Positions 8,830-17,401 are shown, numbered from the stretch's first letter. The stretch: 64,000 nucleotides of DNA from Paenibacillus polygoni (GCF_030263935.1 NZ_CP127162.1:2365501-2429500), one strand, 5' to 3'. Notes: generated by a model not told the origin, from the letters alone. Numbers and translations are program-made.

Positions 8830-9294
8830 ATGATAAGAACAGCCACTAAGGAAGATATTGATCAACTCATTCGGTTGAGATGGGATTTTACCATGGAATA
8901 CGATGTTGACGGCAAACTTAAAAATGAAAATTATGATGATTTCTACATTGAATGCAGAGGTTTTTTATTAGAACTATTTCAAAGTCGTAAGTGGTATGTT
9001 TGGATCGCGGAGGAAGACGGAATTATTTTATCAAATATATACATAGAGCTTATACACAAAGTCCCAAGACCAGGAAGAATCACGTATCCTTTTGCATACA
9101 TGACCAATGTCTATACTAAACCTGATTATCGAGGAAAAGGCATTGGTAGTAATTTAATATCGCATATCAATGATTGGGCTAAAAAAAGTAAATATGAATT
9201 TATTATCGTATGGCCAAGTGATGAAGGAGTGGATTTTTATAAAAGGAATGGATATGAGCATTGTAAGGAGCCAATGGAATTGAATCTAGACTGA
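8830..9294 (+). CDS. GNAT-family N-acetyltransferase
   Basis: A 154-residue acetyltransferase. I place the start at ATG 8830 (MIRTATKEDI), behind GGGGGGAC, rather than at 8746, because the upstream 28 residues do not look like family sequence. The CoA motif is VYTKPDYRGKGIGSNLI, and the C-terminal part has FYKRNGY. Substrate unknown. This is the fourth GNAT-type gene between 7.2 and 9.3 kb. Confidence 0.78.
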   Translation: MIRTATKEDIDQLIRLRWDFTMEYDVDGKLKNENYDDFYIECRGFLLELFQSRKWYVWIAEEDGIILSNIYIELIHKVPRPGRITYPFAYMTNVYTKPDYRGKGIGSNLISHINDWAKKSKYEFIIVWPSDEGVDFYKRNGYEHCKEPMELNLD

Positions 9295-9324
9295 TTCTTT
9301 CAACAAAGAAAGGAGTAGAGGATT

Positions 9325-9583
9325 ATGCGCTTTTGGATGACCTCCTTACTTTTATTAATTAATATCGGATGTTCAAGCACTACTCCGACTGAGGAATTGA
9401 CTCAAATAGAGCCTGATCAGGCTTTCCAAACTCAGACCGAATAGTAATGGTGAGCTTTATGTTTCGATGTTAAACCCTGAGAGATTATTTGAGGGCGCTG
9501 AGGAAATGCGAATTGAAGTTACGGCTTTCGGTCAAAAAGAAGTGCTAAAATCATTCCCTTTTCAATTATATGATATGAATTAG
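9325..9583 (+). pseudogene. Frameshifted small lipoprotein gene
   Basis: ATG 9325 follows AAGGAGTAGAGG and opens a lipoprotein signal (LLLLINIGC lipobox), but the frame stops at 9442-9444 after 39 codons. A second frame continues without a break to TAG 9581-9583 and reads SNGELYVSMLNPERLFEGAE and then MRIEVTAFGQKEVLKSFPF, which looks coding. The two parts join if one frame change occurred near 9430-9440. It was probably a roughly 85-residue secreted lipoprotein. Function unknown. Confidence 0.6.
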
Positions 9584-9605
9584 TTAAATAAGGGGGAGTC
9601 GCAGG

Positions 9606-10139
9606 GTGATCTATGATTTACAAGGGCAAGCTGGTATGTCACCTGTTGTGGGTATGTTATATTCCGCTGTAAGAAAGAACAGCCACCGACTTATGAGTAT
9701 TACAGATGGGATGTCACAAGAAGAAGTAGATTACAAAGGACCCGATCATAAATCGAACAGTACTGCTCAGTTAATCAAACATATCACCTATGTGGATCTG
9801 AACTGGGTTTATAGAATAAAAGAACTACCACTCCCTCAGTCATTATCAGAACAATATGGTCCCATGATTGACGAGAATAATAGGCTGCCCAAGGTAAAAG
9901 GGATGTCGTTAAGCACGCTAATGTATAACTATGAACAAGTATTAAATAGGTTGGAGACAGTATGTATGCAATTAACCGATGCGGATCTAGACAAAGTTGT
10001 TAATTTTGGACATGACAATGAAAAACAAGCAACAATACGCTGGGGGATATGGCATATGGCTGACCATAGCCGCTATCATCAGGCTCATATTAACCAGCTT
10101 AGAAAGTGGTCAACGTTAAATAAGGAGGGGATTAGATGA
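9606..10139 (+). CDS. DinB/YfiT-like putative metal-dependent hydrolase
   Basis: A 177-residue four-helix-bundle protein of the DinB superfamily. The three metal-ligand histidines are plausible at IKHITYVDL (residue about 59) and in HMADHSRYHQAHINQLRKW (about residues 148-166), the classic C-terminal motif. GTG start behind AGGGGGAG. Family members include bacillithiol-related transferases and stress proteins; the exact reaction is not predictable. It overlaps the next gene by 4 bp. Confidence 0.75.
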   Translation: MIYDLQGQAGMSPVVGMLYSAVRKNSHRLMSITDGMSQEEVDYKGPDHKSNSTAQLIKHITYVDLNWVYRIKELPLPQSLSEQYGPMIDENNRLPKVKGMSLSTLMYNYEQVLNRLETVCMQLTDADLDKVVNFGHDNEKQATIRWGIWHMADHSRYHQAHINQLRKWSTLNKEGIR

Positions 10140-10663
10140 AGGACTTTCAAGCTGTATTTATCGACCGTGATGGAACTATAGGTGGCACTGGACATTTTGT
10201 ACATCCAAGTAACTTTAAACAATATGAAGGTGCTCAGGAAGCGATTAACCGTTTAAAGCAAGCAGGGTACAAGGTGTTTGCTTTTACGAATCAGCATAGA
10301 ATCTCACGCAGTGAAGCAACCATAGAAGATTTTAGAGTTGAATTTGAAAAATATGGGTTTGATGATTCTTTTATCTGTCCTCATAGTGAACAAGATCTTT
10401 GTAACTGTAGAAAGCCTAAACCTGGGATGTTGCAGGAGGCGGCATTAAAGCATCAATTAGACTTATCTAAGTGTGTAGTAATTGGTGATGTAGGGGATAC
10501 CGATATGCTAGCAGCTCATGCAGTAGGTGCAACTAAAATTATGGTGAAAACGGGTTGGGGGGCATCATCTCTGTCGGATTACAGACATAAATGGCAAGAA
10601 ACCGAACCTGATTATATAGCGGAGCATATTAATGATGCAGTGGACTGGATATTAAATACTTAA
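10136..10663 (+). CDS. HAD-IIIA phosphatase (GmhB / histidinol-phosphatase-like)
   Basis: A 175-residue HAD-superfamily phosphatase. Motif I is FIDRDGTIGG (nucleophile Asp near residue 9), motif II is FTNQ, and the late acidic motif is GDVGDTDMLAA. A zinc-loop pattern C-x-H...C-x-C (CPHSEQDLCNCRKPKPGM) is typical of the GmhB/HisB-N subgroup. The ATG overlaps the DinB stop, so the two are translated together. Substrate is unknown; no heptose or histidine genes are nearby. Confidence 0.75.
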   Translation: MKDFQAVFIDRDGTIGGTGHFVHPSNFKQYEGAQEAINRLKQAGYKVFAFTNQHRISRSEATIEDFRVEFEKYGFDDSFICPHSEQDLCNCRKPKPGMLQEAALKHQLDLSKCVVIGDVGDTDMLAAHAVGATKIMVKTGWGASSLSDYRHKWQETEPDYIAEHINDAVDWILNT

Positions 10664-10704
10664 ATACACATGTCTAATATTAAACTCTTGAAGGAGTCAT
10701 ATCT

Positions 10705-10944
10705 TTGAAGAAATATACCGAAATCGGAATCGGGAATACTTGGTTTGTTAGAACAGAGATTGAACACGACGATGGGTCGGAAAGTGAAATGAAAGGGTTT
10801 ATAAAACCATTCAAAATGAAATCAGCATATATTCGGGTATGGATAGGTACGAATGTGTTGATCATTGATTCCAAAGAAGGCATGAAGTTCATTAAGAAGG
10901 ATAGAAGGAAATTCAAACTAATGATTGGATTCTTTGGGTTATAA
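10705..10944 (+). CDS. Small DUF3977-like protein
   Basis: A 79-residue protein with a TTG start, 9 bp after AAGGAG. The sequence (KYTEIGIGNTWFVRTE, IRVWIGTNVLI, FKLMIGFFG) resembles the DUF3977 family as I remember it; function is unknown. No signal peptide or membrane segment. It precedes the DUF402 gene by 34 bp. Confidence 0.6.
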   Translation: MKKYTEIGIGNTWFVRTEIEHDDGSESEMKGFIKPFKMKSAYIRVWIGTNVLIIDSKEGMKFIKKDRRKFKLMIGFFGL

Positions 10945-10978
10945 GGATGCTTCAATTGATCTCGGCGGAGGTGATGAA

Positions 10979-11532
10979 GTGAAAAGAAAGTATGCAGACC
11001 GATTAGACTGGCATCGAGTGCTTGATCGAAATTTTGTGTGCAAGTATTTTCGCGATAATGAGTTTAAAGGTTATGCTACCTTAATTACAATTCATCAAGT
11101 GAAGGAACCACTAACTACCGTAATCAACGGGGAAGAAGTTCTTATTGTTGATGATGGCTACTATTGGATGCAACATTTTCCCTTGATGTCGAATTACTGT
11201 GTTACAACGATGTTTAATAACAAAAAGAGATAATTCAATGGTATTTCGATATTTCTAAGCAAAATGGGATCAGCGATCAAGGGATTCCTTTTTGGGATGA
11301 TCTTTATTTAGATGTGATTGTTCTGCCGAATGGGAAATATCTTATTAAGGATATAGATGAATTGGAGGATGCTTTAAATACAAATGTAATTGAACAAGCT
11401 GATTATCTTCTAGCAAAGAATACAATGAAAGACTTAATGAAGAATTTACATTCGATGAGTCTTTCTTTTATGAAGAGTAGTCAAGAACACCTTCATCTAT
11501 TATTAAAAGCTCACGAAAAACATTCCAGTTGA
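10979..11532 (+). pseudogene. DUF402-domain gene broken by a one-base frameshift
   Basis: GTG 10979, 7 bp after GGAGG, opens a DUF402-type protein (KYADRLDWHRVL, VDDGYYWMQHFP). The frame stops at 11231-11233 after FNNKKR. Shifting one frame restores IIQWYFDISKQNG, then FWDDLYLDVIVLPNGKY, and the rest of the domain to 11532. Restoring one base in the A-rich run near 11221-11230 would give a normal protein of about 184 residues. DUF402 proteins include nucleoside di-/triphosphate phosphatases. A sequencing indel in the A5 run cannot be excluded. Confidence 0.7.
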
Positions 11533-11665
11533 GTAAACGATTATGGTAGCTGAAGCAGCCGATTTTTTTAAGTGAGCCTGATAAATAAAGAATAACACGG
11601 ATTCCAATATGAGTTATGTTATTATGGAATTTATATCCATATCTTCTTACGTTGGAGGAGATTAT

Positions 11666-12016
11666 TTGTTTAAACGAGAAAATAAGGTGTCTATAGGTTG
11701 GTGGTGGATAGGTGTATTGTTTATGGTCCTGATCCTAGGCTGCAATCACTTCTACGGATACTCATTGTTGGACAGTCTTTTAAACTACATCGGGATAGGG
11801 AGCTGGACTACTCACAACGATCAAGTAAGATGGCATATTACATCATTTTTCACAATTCCTCTCATCCTGATCAGTATGATTCAATCAACACGGCATCTTA
11901 AGGAAAAATTCCCGCGCATTTTCATGACTTTGTTTATCTCTACTATGGTATGGAGTGCGGTATACCCTGATCTAACTGAATGGATCGTTAGTTCTAGTCA
12001 AGTATTGATTAGATAG
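11666..12016 (+). CDS. Small integral membrane protein of unknown function
   Basis: I place the start at TTG 11666, behind TTGGAGGAG, giving 116 residues. Three hydrophobic segments are visible: WWWIGVLFMVLILG, ITSFFTIPLILISMI and IFMTLFISTMVWSAVYP. There is no recognised domain and no obvious operon partner. A short GC hairpin (12041-12083) follows but lacks a T run. Confidence 0.6.
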   Translation: MFKRENKVSIGWWWIGVLFMVLILGCNHFYGYSLLDSLLNYIGIGSWTTHNDQVRWHITSFFTIPLILISMIQSTRHLKEKFPRIFMTLFISTMVWSAVYPDLTEWIVSSSQVLIR

Positions 12017-12108
12017 CAAATGATTAGGCAGCAAATACAAAGCGCCCTATGCAAGGATATTAGTTAACTAAGGCAGGGGCGCTAGTAAAATACTAGGAGC
12101 CGAAATGA

Positions 12109-12615
12109 ATGAGAAAGATTTTTATCGTAGGTATTGTAGCCAGCGGCAAAACAACTCTAGCAAAGCAATTAGGGGCAGAGATGAAAATATGTTGGTATGA
12201 ATTGGATTCTATTGTGTATTATCAGACAGGGGACCAAAGAGTTAAACGTACACCAGACGAGCAGGTTGAAGTAATTATGGATATTGACCGAAAGGGATCC
12301 TGGATAATGGAAGGTACTGATAGAGAATCATATCGCTGTTTATATGAAATGGCGGATACTATTATTTTTCTTGATCCTCCGTTATGGAAGCGTAGAATAA
12401 GGATATTTACTAGGTTTCTAAAACAAAAACTACATATTGAACAGTGTCAATACAAAGCAGATTTAGCCATGTTAAAAATGATGTATAAATGGACAAGCGA
12501 TTTTGAGAAGGATAGAGAAGCTTTTGAAGCAAACTTGAGCTTATATAATCACAAACTTATCAGATTAACTGATAATAAACGTTATAAACAGCTTATAACA
12601 ATGGATTTTCGCTAG
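12109..12615 (+). CDS. P-loop kinase-like ATPase (FlaR / adenylate-kinase-like)
   Basis: A 168-residue P-loop protein. The Walker A motif GIVASGKTT lies at residues 8-16, and the segment ADTIIFLDPPLWKRRIRIFTR resembles the lid/Walker B region of the small NMP-kinase-like family often annotated as topology-modulation protein. The phosphate acceptor is unknown. ATG behind TAGGAG. The next gene is another small P-loop kinase, 27 bp downstream. Confidence 0.7.
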   Translation: MRKIFIVGIVASGKTTLAKQLGAEMKICWYELDSIVYYQTGDQRVKRTPDEQVEVIMDIDRKGSWIMEGTDRESYRCLYEMADTIIFLDPPLWKRRIRIFTRFLKQKLHIEQCQYKADLAMLKMMYKWTSDFEKDREAFEANLSLYNHKLIRLTDNKRYKQLITMDFR

Positions 12616-12642
12616 AAAATTATCCTAAGTAGGAGTTGGCTT

Positions 12643-13134
12643 ATGAATATTGTCCTTATAGGTATGTCAGGGGCTGGTAAAAGCACCCTGGGTGTGCTGC
12701 TCGCAAAAGCATTAGGAATGAATTATGTAGATACCGATATTGTCATACAAAATCAGGAAGACAGGTTATTACCAGATATCCTTGCTGAAGAGGGTGTCTC
12801 TATGTTTATGGAGATCGAAGAGAGGGTCGTGTCTGGGTTAGAACTGGAAAACTGCATCATATCTACAGGTGGAAGTGTCATATATTCCGACAAAGCAATG
12901 AATTTCCTTAAACAAGGCGGGCAGATTATTTATTTGCAACTCCCCTATGAAGAACTTGAAAGAAGACTAGGTGATATAACAACTAGAGGAATTGTGATAA
13001 AGGAAGGGCAAAGTCTGAAGGATGTTTTTGATGACAGGGTTCCTTTATACATCAGGTATAGTGATACCATTCTAGATTGCTCAAATAAAAGTATAGAAGA
13101 TTGTGTAAGTGAATTAATTGAGATCATTCAATGA
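12643..13134 (+). CDS. Shikimate-kinase-like P-loop protein with an altered substrate motif
   Basis: A 163-residue protein with the shikimate kinase fold: Walker A GMSGAGKST (residues 7-15), DTD near residue 32, TGGS near residue 77 and a lid Arg (TTRGIV). The substrate-binding motif normally reading FR..E is here FMEIEE, so the Arg that contacts shikimate is missing. It may therefore phosphorylate something else. No aromatic-pathway gene is adjacent. The gene sits just before a disrupted carbamoyltransferase. Confidence 0.7.
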   Translation: MNIVLIGMSGAGKSTLGVLLAKALGMNYVDTDIVIQNQEDRLLPDILAEEGVSMFMEIEERVVSGLELENCIISTGGSVIYSDKAMNFLKQGGQIIYLQLPYEELERRLGDITTRGIVIKEGQSLKDVFDDRVPLYIRYSDTILDCSNKSIEDCVSELIEIIQ

Positions 13135-13478
13135 ATGATGCGGTAATTAATGGAGCAACTTTATGGAACAACTTTAAATCCATTCACGAGGGAGTAGGCG
13201 AATGAATCATTTTTTAACGTTAAAGGATTTAACTCAAGAAGATATCTCAAAACTATTTACCATGGCAGACCAAATAAAAAACGGGGACTTCTCAAAAATT
13301 TTAGAAGGAAAGACGTTCGCTTTATTTTTTCCAAATACGAGCATAAGGACTAGGATAACGTTTGAAAAAGGAATCAAAGAGCTTGGCGGGGTGGTATTAT
13401 CCCCTCATGGTAGACAGTGAAAAAAGAGAACATGTTACAATGAACTCAAACACTGGAAAACCGGAGGGGATTTTTGTT

Positions 13479-13817
13479 ATGTCAGCGAAGAAAGGTCAAA
13501 CTTTTAATCGATATAGTGAAGAAACGAAGAAAGAGGCTGTCCGTTTGCGAGTAGAAGAAGGGTGGACGTACAGTCGAATCATGGAGAAGTTTGGAATCAA
13601 AAGTGAGAGCCAGATTATCACATGGGTTCGTAAATGCCAAAATGGTGAGGGGTTTGAGGATTACCGGGGACGTTGGGCGAAGAAGCATTTTAGTAGTGCG
13701 GAAGAAGAAAATGCATATCTGAAAGCGCAGGTAGAATATCTAAAAAAGCTAAATCCAAACTTGCACGGGGAGGGAAGCTGGATTTCGAAGCCCGGTGCCA
13801 GTCCATTCGAGAAATAA
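13479..13817 (+). CDS. IS3-family transposase OrfA
   Basis: A 112-residue protein with an N-terminal helix-turn-helix (RYSEETKKEAVRLRVEEGW, then ESQIITWVRK) and a coiled-coil region (EEENAYLKAQVEYLKKL). I chose ATG 13479 inside the element. The A AAA AAG heptamer at 13742-13748 is in the right phase for -1 frameshifting into orfB. Without a shift the protein ends with a non-family tail. Confidence 0.8.
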   Translation: MSAKKGQTFNRYSEETKKEAVRLRVEEGWTYSRIMEKFGIKSESQIITWVRKCQNGEGFEDYRGRWAKKHFSSAEEENAYLKAQVEYLKKLNPNLHGEGSWISKPGASPFEK

Positions 13818-14629
13818 GCAAAGTGGCTCCCGTAGTTTGGCTATGTAGAATCGCTGAAATATCACGTGCAGGCTACTATAAATGGAAGAAGAATTTAGTT
13901 CATCGAGAGAAACGAGCAAATCGTGATGCAGATCTAAAGGCACACATCTTGAGCATTCATCGAATTCGTCCGTATTTCGGTTACAAGCGAATGCGTACTG
14001 CTTTAGGAAAAGAAGGCTTCGTTGTGAATCACAAGAAGGTCCGTCGCTTAATGAGAGAACTTCAGATTCGTTCTGTTATTCGCAAGAAACGTCCGTTTTG
14101 TGGCCGCAAACCATCGGCCTTGTTCCCTAATGTCTTAAATCGGGAATTCTCTGCGACTGCTCCTGTGCAGAAGCTTGTGACAGATATTACATATGTCCGG
14201 ATTGGGCATGAATTTGCTTATCTCTCGGCTGTAATGGATTTATATAACAACGAAATAGTAGCCTGGGAACTCTCCGAGCGCAATGACCTAAAACTCGTTA
14301 TGGACACTGTGCAGCAACTAAAAGATGGACCCTCTTTGCTCCATTCGGACCAAGGGTTTCAGTATACCTCGAAAAGCTATGCTAAGTTGCTTGAAGAGAA
14401 GCAGTTGACAGGGAGTCATTCCCGACGTGGAAACTGCTATGACAATGCTTGTATCGAGTCGTTCTTTTCCCACTTAAAGACGGAAAAGCTGTATTTGGAA
14501 AAGCCTAATAATCTGGAACAAGCAAGAAGCCAAATTACGGAGTATATTTCATTTTACAATAAGGAACGTTTCCAAAACAAACTCGGCGACCTCTCCCCAA
14601 TCGAATTCCGGGAAAAAGTCGCCGCGTAA
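13748..14629 (+). CDS. IS3-family transposase OrfB (DDE integrase), made by -1 frameshift
   Basis: After the -1 shift the frame runs through SIREISKVAPVVWLCRIAE without a break into the rve integrase domain. A stand-alone start near 13823 is also possible. Catalytic residues are visible as TDITY (Asp), HSDQG (Asp) and ESFFSHLK (Glu), with the usual SRRGNCYDNA motif between the last two. The protein catalyses cut-and-circularise transposition of the element. The frame is complete, so the element may be active. Confidence 0.88.
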   Translation, partial: AKSKLARGGKLDFEARCQSIREISKVAPVVWLCRIAEISRAGYYKWKKNLVHREKRANRDADLKAHILSIHRIRPYFGYKRMRTALGKEGFVVNHKKVRRLMRELQIRSVIRKKRPFCGRKPSALFPNVLNREFSATAPVQKLVTDITYVRIGHEFAYLSAVMDLYNNEIVAWELSERNDLKLVMDTVQQLKDGPSLLHSDQGFQYTSKSYAKLLEEKQLTGSHSRRGNCYDNACIESFFSHLKTEKLYLEKPNNLEQARSQITEYISFYNKERFQNKLGDLSPIEFREKVAA

Positions 14630-15402
14630 ATGGAAAATCCTCTTTTTTTAATGTCTACTTGACGGGGCTATGACCAGGGAATGTATTCTTTTCCCTCCGG
14701 AGTCCCTAAATAAGAAGGAGAAACTCTCGGATGTAGCTGGTTATCTGAATCAATGGATCGATGGAGTGATCATCCGTCATCCTAGTTTTGAGGTAATGAA
14801 AGAATTAGCGGAACATGCAGAAATCCCTATTGTTAATGCAATGTCATCACAGAATCATCCGTGTGAAATCGTTGCTGACCTATACACAATCCGAACTATG
14901 AAGCCTCATTTTCAAAAACTCACCTACACCTTTGTCGGTCCGCCGGGAAATATTCTAAATTCATGGATAGAAATAGCCAGCGTATTTGATCTTACGTTTC
15001 AACACATTTGCAGCCCAGGAAATAGGGTCTGTATGGACGGACAGAATTATCAGTTTTGGACGGAGCTAGAAGATAAACTTGCGGGTAGTGATGTGGTGCT
15101 CACAGATTCGCTTCCTTCCGAATACCAAACTGAAGATTATATTAAAAAATATCAAATAAACCTAGAGAGAATGCGGCTAACGAATCCAGGGGCGATTCTC
15201 AATCCTTGTCCCCCTTTCGATCGAAATCAAGAAGTAAGTGAAAATGTAATGCAGTCAGATTACTTTGTCGGGCATTCTTTTAAAAAGAATTTACTATATG
15301 TTCAGCAAGCCATTATCATTCGATCGCTGGGTTTATCAGTTTAAAACGAAGTAGAGAGTGTCATGGGGAAGAACATGTCAGTAAAGAAAGAAGTGTGATC
15401 AT

Positions 15403-15864
15403 ATGAATATTTTATTTCTGTGTACTGATAACTATACTCGCAGCGTAATTGCAGAGTTCTGCGCGAAAAATTACCTGAGACTAAATCACATCACGGATAT
15501 CACCATTGCTTCAGCAGGAATTAGGGCGAGTAGCGATATCAGCAGCTATTCAGATCTTCATTTTCAGGTGATGAGGGACATGGATATTGATGTTTCCGAG
15601 TTTAAGCGAACACCATTTGGAGAAAAGTCATTTGAGGAATATGATTTTATTATTGGAATGAGTGAATTACATAGGGAGTTTGTAAGAAAGGAGTACAATC
15701 AGGACATTTATCTATTTAATGAAGTTTATAAGAGACAAAATACTCCTGTAAACATCGGGGCTCCTGATGAGGAAGGTTTTGATCAGAAGATGAGGGGATT
15801 AATAGAGTATTTCAATAACGCCATACCTGTTGTGATAAAAAATATAAAAGCTTATCAAAATTAG
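15403..15864 (+). CDS. Low-molecular-weight protein-tyrosine-phosphatase-like protein
   Basis: A 153-residue protein starting MNILFLCTDNYTRS: the CX5R(S) loop is C7-T-D-N-Y-T-R13-S14, the signature of LMW-PTPs and arsenate reductases. The loop lacks the usual Gly/Asn pattern (C-x-G-N-x-x-R), reading TDNYT, so activity may differ. The general-acid region may be APDEEGFD. It precedes a phospholipase-C-like gene by 12 bp. Function may be phosphotyrosine removal, but this is uncertain. Confidence 0.7.
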   Translation: MNILFLCTDNYTRSVIAEFCAKNYLRLNHITDITIASAGIRASSDISSYSDLHFQVMRDMDIDVSEFKRTPFGEKSFEEYDFIIGMSELHREFVRKEYNQDIYLFNEVYKRQNTPVNIGAPDEEGFDQKMRGLIEYFNNAIPVVIKNIKAYQN

Positions 15865-15876
15865 GGAGGGCGAACG

Positions 15877-16500
15877 ATGGGTTCGAGAATAATGCATTTG
15901 GTTATTGCGAATCGAATAGCACAGAATCTGTCTATGGAAGACAGAACCTTATTTTTACTAGGAAGCATTGCTCCGGATGCAGTTTCACTTAAAGATCAAT
16001 CACATTTCTTTATTGGTGATGTGCAAGATTTTTCAAGAAGTGTTGATTATCAAAGCTTTTTAGAGAAATACAGATCGCAAGCAGATTCGCCTTATATTAG
16101 AGGATATTACACTCATTTAATCGCGGATGATGTATGGCTGAGAGGTTTTAATCTTCCTTGGCTGAGGAACAGAATGGAAGCAGATAAGGAACTTTTTAAT
16201 TTGTATTATCATGATTTTTGGTTGTTGAATGGGAAATTACTAGAGTACTATAATTTTACAAATGAACTGAGTAAAGCGCTGAGTGTTGTACCAGAACTCT
16301 TGGACCTAGAAGAAGTTACCTCCAAAGAAGTACATGAATTCCTTCCTTGTGTAGTAGATGATATGAATTATGATACAGAAAGGATAAAAAAGAATCTGAA
16401 TGTGTTTACCTTTACTCAAATGATTGGTTATATAGAGACATGTGTTGACCTTGGGACGTTACATATACAGCGTATTAATGAAGTAAAACGATTCAGATAA
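15877..16500 (+). CDS. Zn-dependent phospholipase C-like hydrolase
   Basis: A 207-residue cytoplasmic protein that resembles the Zn_dep_PLPC family. MHLVIANRI, LGSIAPDAV and the HFF/YYTHLIADDVW segments carry His and Asp residues in positions typical of the metal site. It has no signal peptide, unlike secreted phospholipases. ATG behind AGGGAGGGCG, 12 bp after the phosphatase. The actual substrate is unknown. Confidence 0.65.
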   Translation: MGSRIMHLVIANRIAQNLSMEDRTLFLLGSIAPDAVSLKDQSHFFIGDVQDFSRSVDYQSFLEKYRSQADSPYIRGYYTHLIADDVWLRGFNLPWLRNRMEADKELFNLYYHDFWLLNGKLLEYYNFTNELSKALSVVPELLDLEEVTSKEVHEFLPCVVDDMNYDTERIKKNLNVFTFTQMIGYIETCVDLGTLHIQRINEVKRFR

Positions 16501-16569
16501 CATCATATTATCCAGCGCGTTAATGAACATCTAAGCCTGGGAAAAGGAAAGGGGGTTGGGGGTTGCTGA

Positions 16570-17035
16570 GTGAGTAAACGTTCACAGATGATTATTTTAT
16601 CCTTTGTCGCGCTGCTCATCCTTAGTGTTCTTATTATCTCCGAAGTCAGTTCCAGTACCTCATTTAAAGAACTAGTTATAAGATCAGATTGGTGACTCAC
16701 ATGGTTCACAAAAAATCTTTTCAATAAGTATTTCAGAGTGGGACGATAATACACTTAATAAATCAATTGAAATAACGGACATGGAAACCATAAATAAGGT
16801 AATGAATGTTTTTGCGGATCTCAAATTAAAGAGAAGTAAAAGCGATCATCCGGATTTAAGGGAAAGTTACTGGGTAACGATACAGCCAGATAACGGACCT
16901 ACGCTAAGTGTAACTTTTGCAGATGATAAAATAATGCGTGTAGGAAATAGTTTTAGTACCCATAAGAAATATGGCTGGACCTATGAAGCTGTAGGTGGTT
17001 TTGACCTATCGACTATACAGACAGTGTTAAAGTAA
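16570..17035 (+). pseudogene. Frameshifted small membrane-anchored protein gene
   Basis: GTG 16570 behind AAAGGGGG opens 41 codons with an N-terminal membrane segment (MIILSFVALLILSVLII) ending at TGA 16693-16695. A second frame overlaps there and runs IGDSHGSQKIFSISISEWDD to TAA at 17035 without a break. A single frame change near 16685 would restore a protein of about 154 residues. The extracellular part (SYWVTIQPDNGPTLSVTFAD) resembles small DUF5301-like exported domains. Function unknown. Confidence 0.65.
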
Positions 17036-17067
17036 TAAACAATCCTCTCAGAATTTTGATAAAAATG

Positions 17068-17096
17068 TTTACCCATGAAAAGGTTTTATATATAAT
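17068..17096 (+). promoter_or_regulatory. Sigma-A promoter of the asd T-box transcript
   Basis: TTTACC (17068-17073), 17-bp spacer, TATAAT (17091-17096). It sits just upstream of the T-box leader. Confidence 0.65.
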
Positions 17097-17111
17097 GATC
17101 ATAATCATAAT

Positions 17112-17401
17112 AAATGCGATGAAGAGAAGAGTAGATAAATGAATTCTTGTACAGAGAACTCCGGCAGCTGAGAAGGAGGAAAGGATTCCTTATTGAACAA
17201 AGACTCAGAGCAGCTCACCGGAAACGTAACTTCGTAGTGGATGGTGTGCCAGGAGCTCCTGTTATAGAGCTAGAGTATACGTATTTATAATACCGTACTC
17301 GATGAGGCTGATATGGCGACATATGAGCAAATTTGGGGTGGTACCGCGAGTATAATAATCTCGTCCCTAAGACTTTGCGTCTTGGGGGTGGGATTTTTTT
17401 A
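17112..17401 (+). ncRNA. T-box leader upstream of asd
   Basis: The conserved T-box core (TTGGGGTGGTACCGCG, 17333-17348) and antiterminator partner CTCGTCCC are followed by a terminator with arms AAGAC/GTCTT plus CCC/GGG and a T7 run (17361-17400). Upstream are a GAAGAGAAGAGTAGA start and an AGAGAAC element typical of Stem I. Uncharged tRNA would allow read-through into asd. I could not assign the specifier codon, so the sensed amino acid (Thr, Met, Lys or Asp pathway) is open. Confidence 0.88.

Larger units (their letters stand above)
13392..14676 (+). mobile_element. IS3-family insertion sequence (IS150-like), 1285 bp
   Basis: The element starts TGGTATTATCCCC and ends GGGGCTATGACCA. The ends form imperfect inverted repeats that continue inward through GTAGACA and an A-rich stretch. 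It is flanked by a direct repeat GGG (13389-13391 and 14677-14679), the 3-bp duplication expected for this family. It contains two frames, orfA and orfB, joined by an A6G slippery site. It lies in a carbamoyltransferase gene that is otherwise in frame, so the insertion may be recent. Confidence 0.92.
13202..15344 (+). pseudogene. Ornithine/aspartate carbamoyltransferase-like gene disrupted by an IS3-family element
   Basis: The 5' part (13202-13391) encodes the carbamoyl-phosphate motif as NTSIRTR; the 3' part (14680-15344) encodes HPCE (HPCQ in ornithine carbamoyltransferases) and a divergent C-terminal motif NPCPPFDRNQEVSENV. Removing the element plus one GGG copy gives an unbroken 284-codon frame through ELGGECILFPPES. 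The ornithine-loop motif SMG is replaced (DSLPSE), so the substrate may not have been ornithine. As it stands the gene should be inactive. The upstream end reads out of the gene into the element and stops at 13418-13420. Confidence 0.85.

Noticed and set aside
12041..12083. GC hairpin as a terminator
   Set aside because: One bulge and no T run; left out of the feature list.
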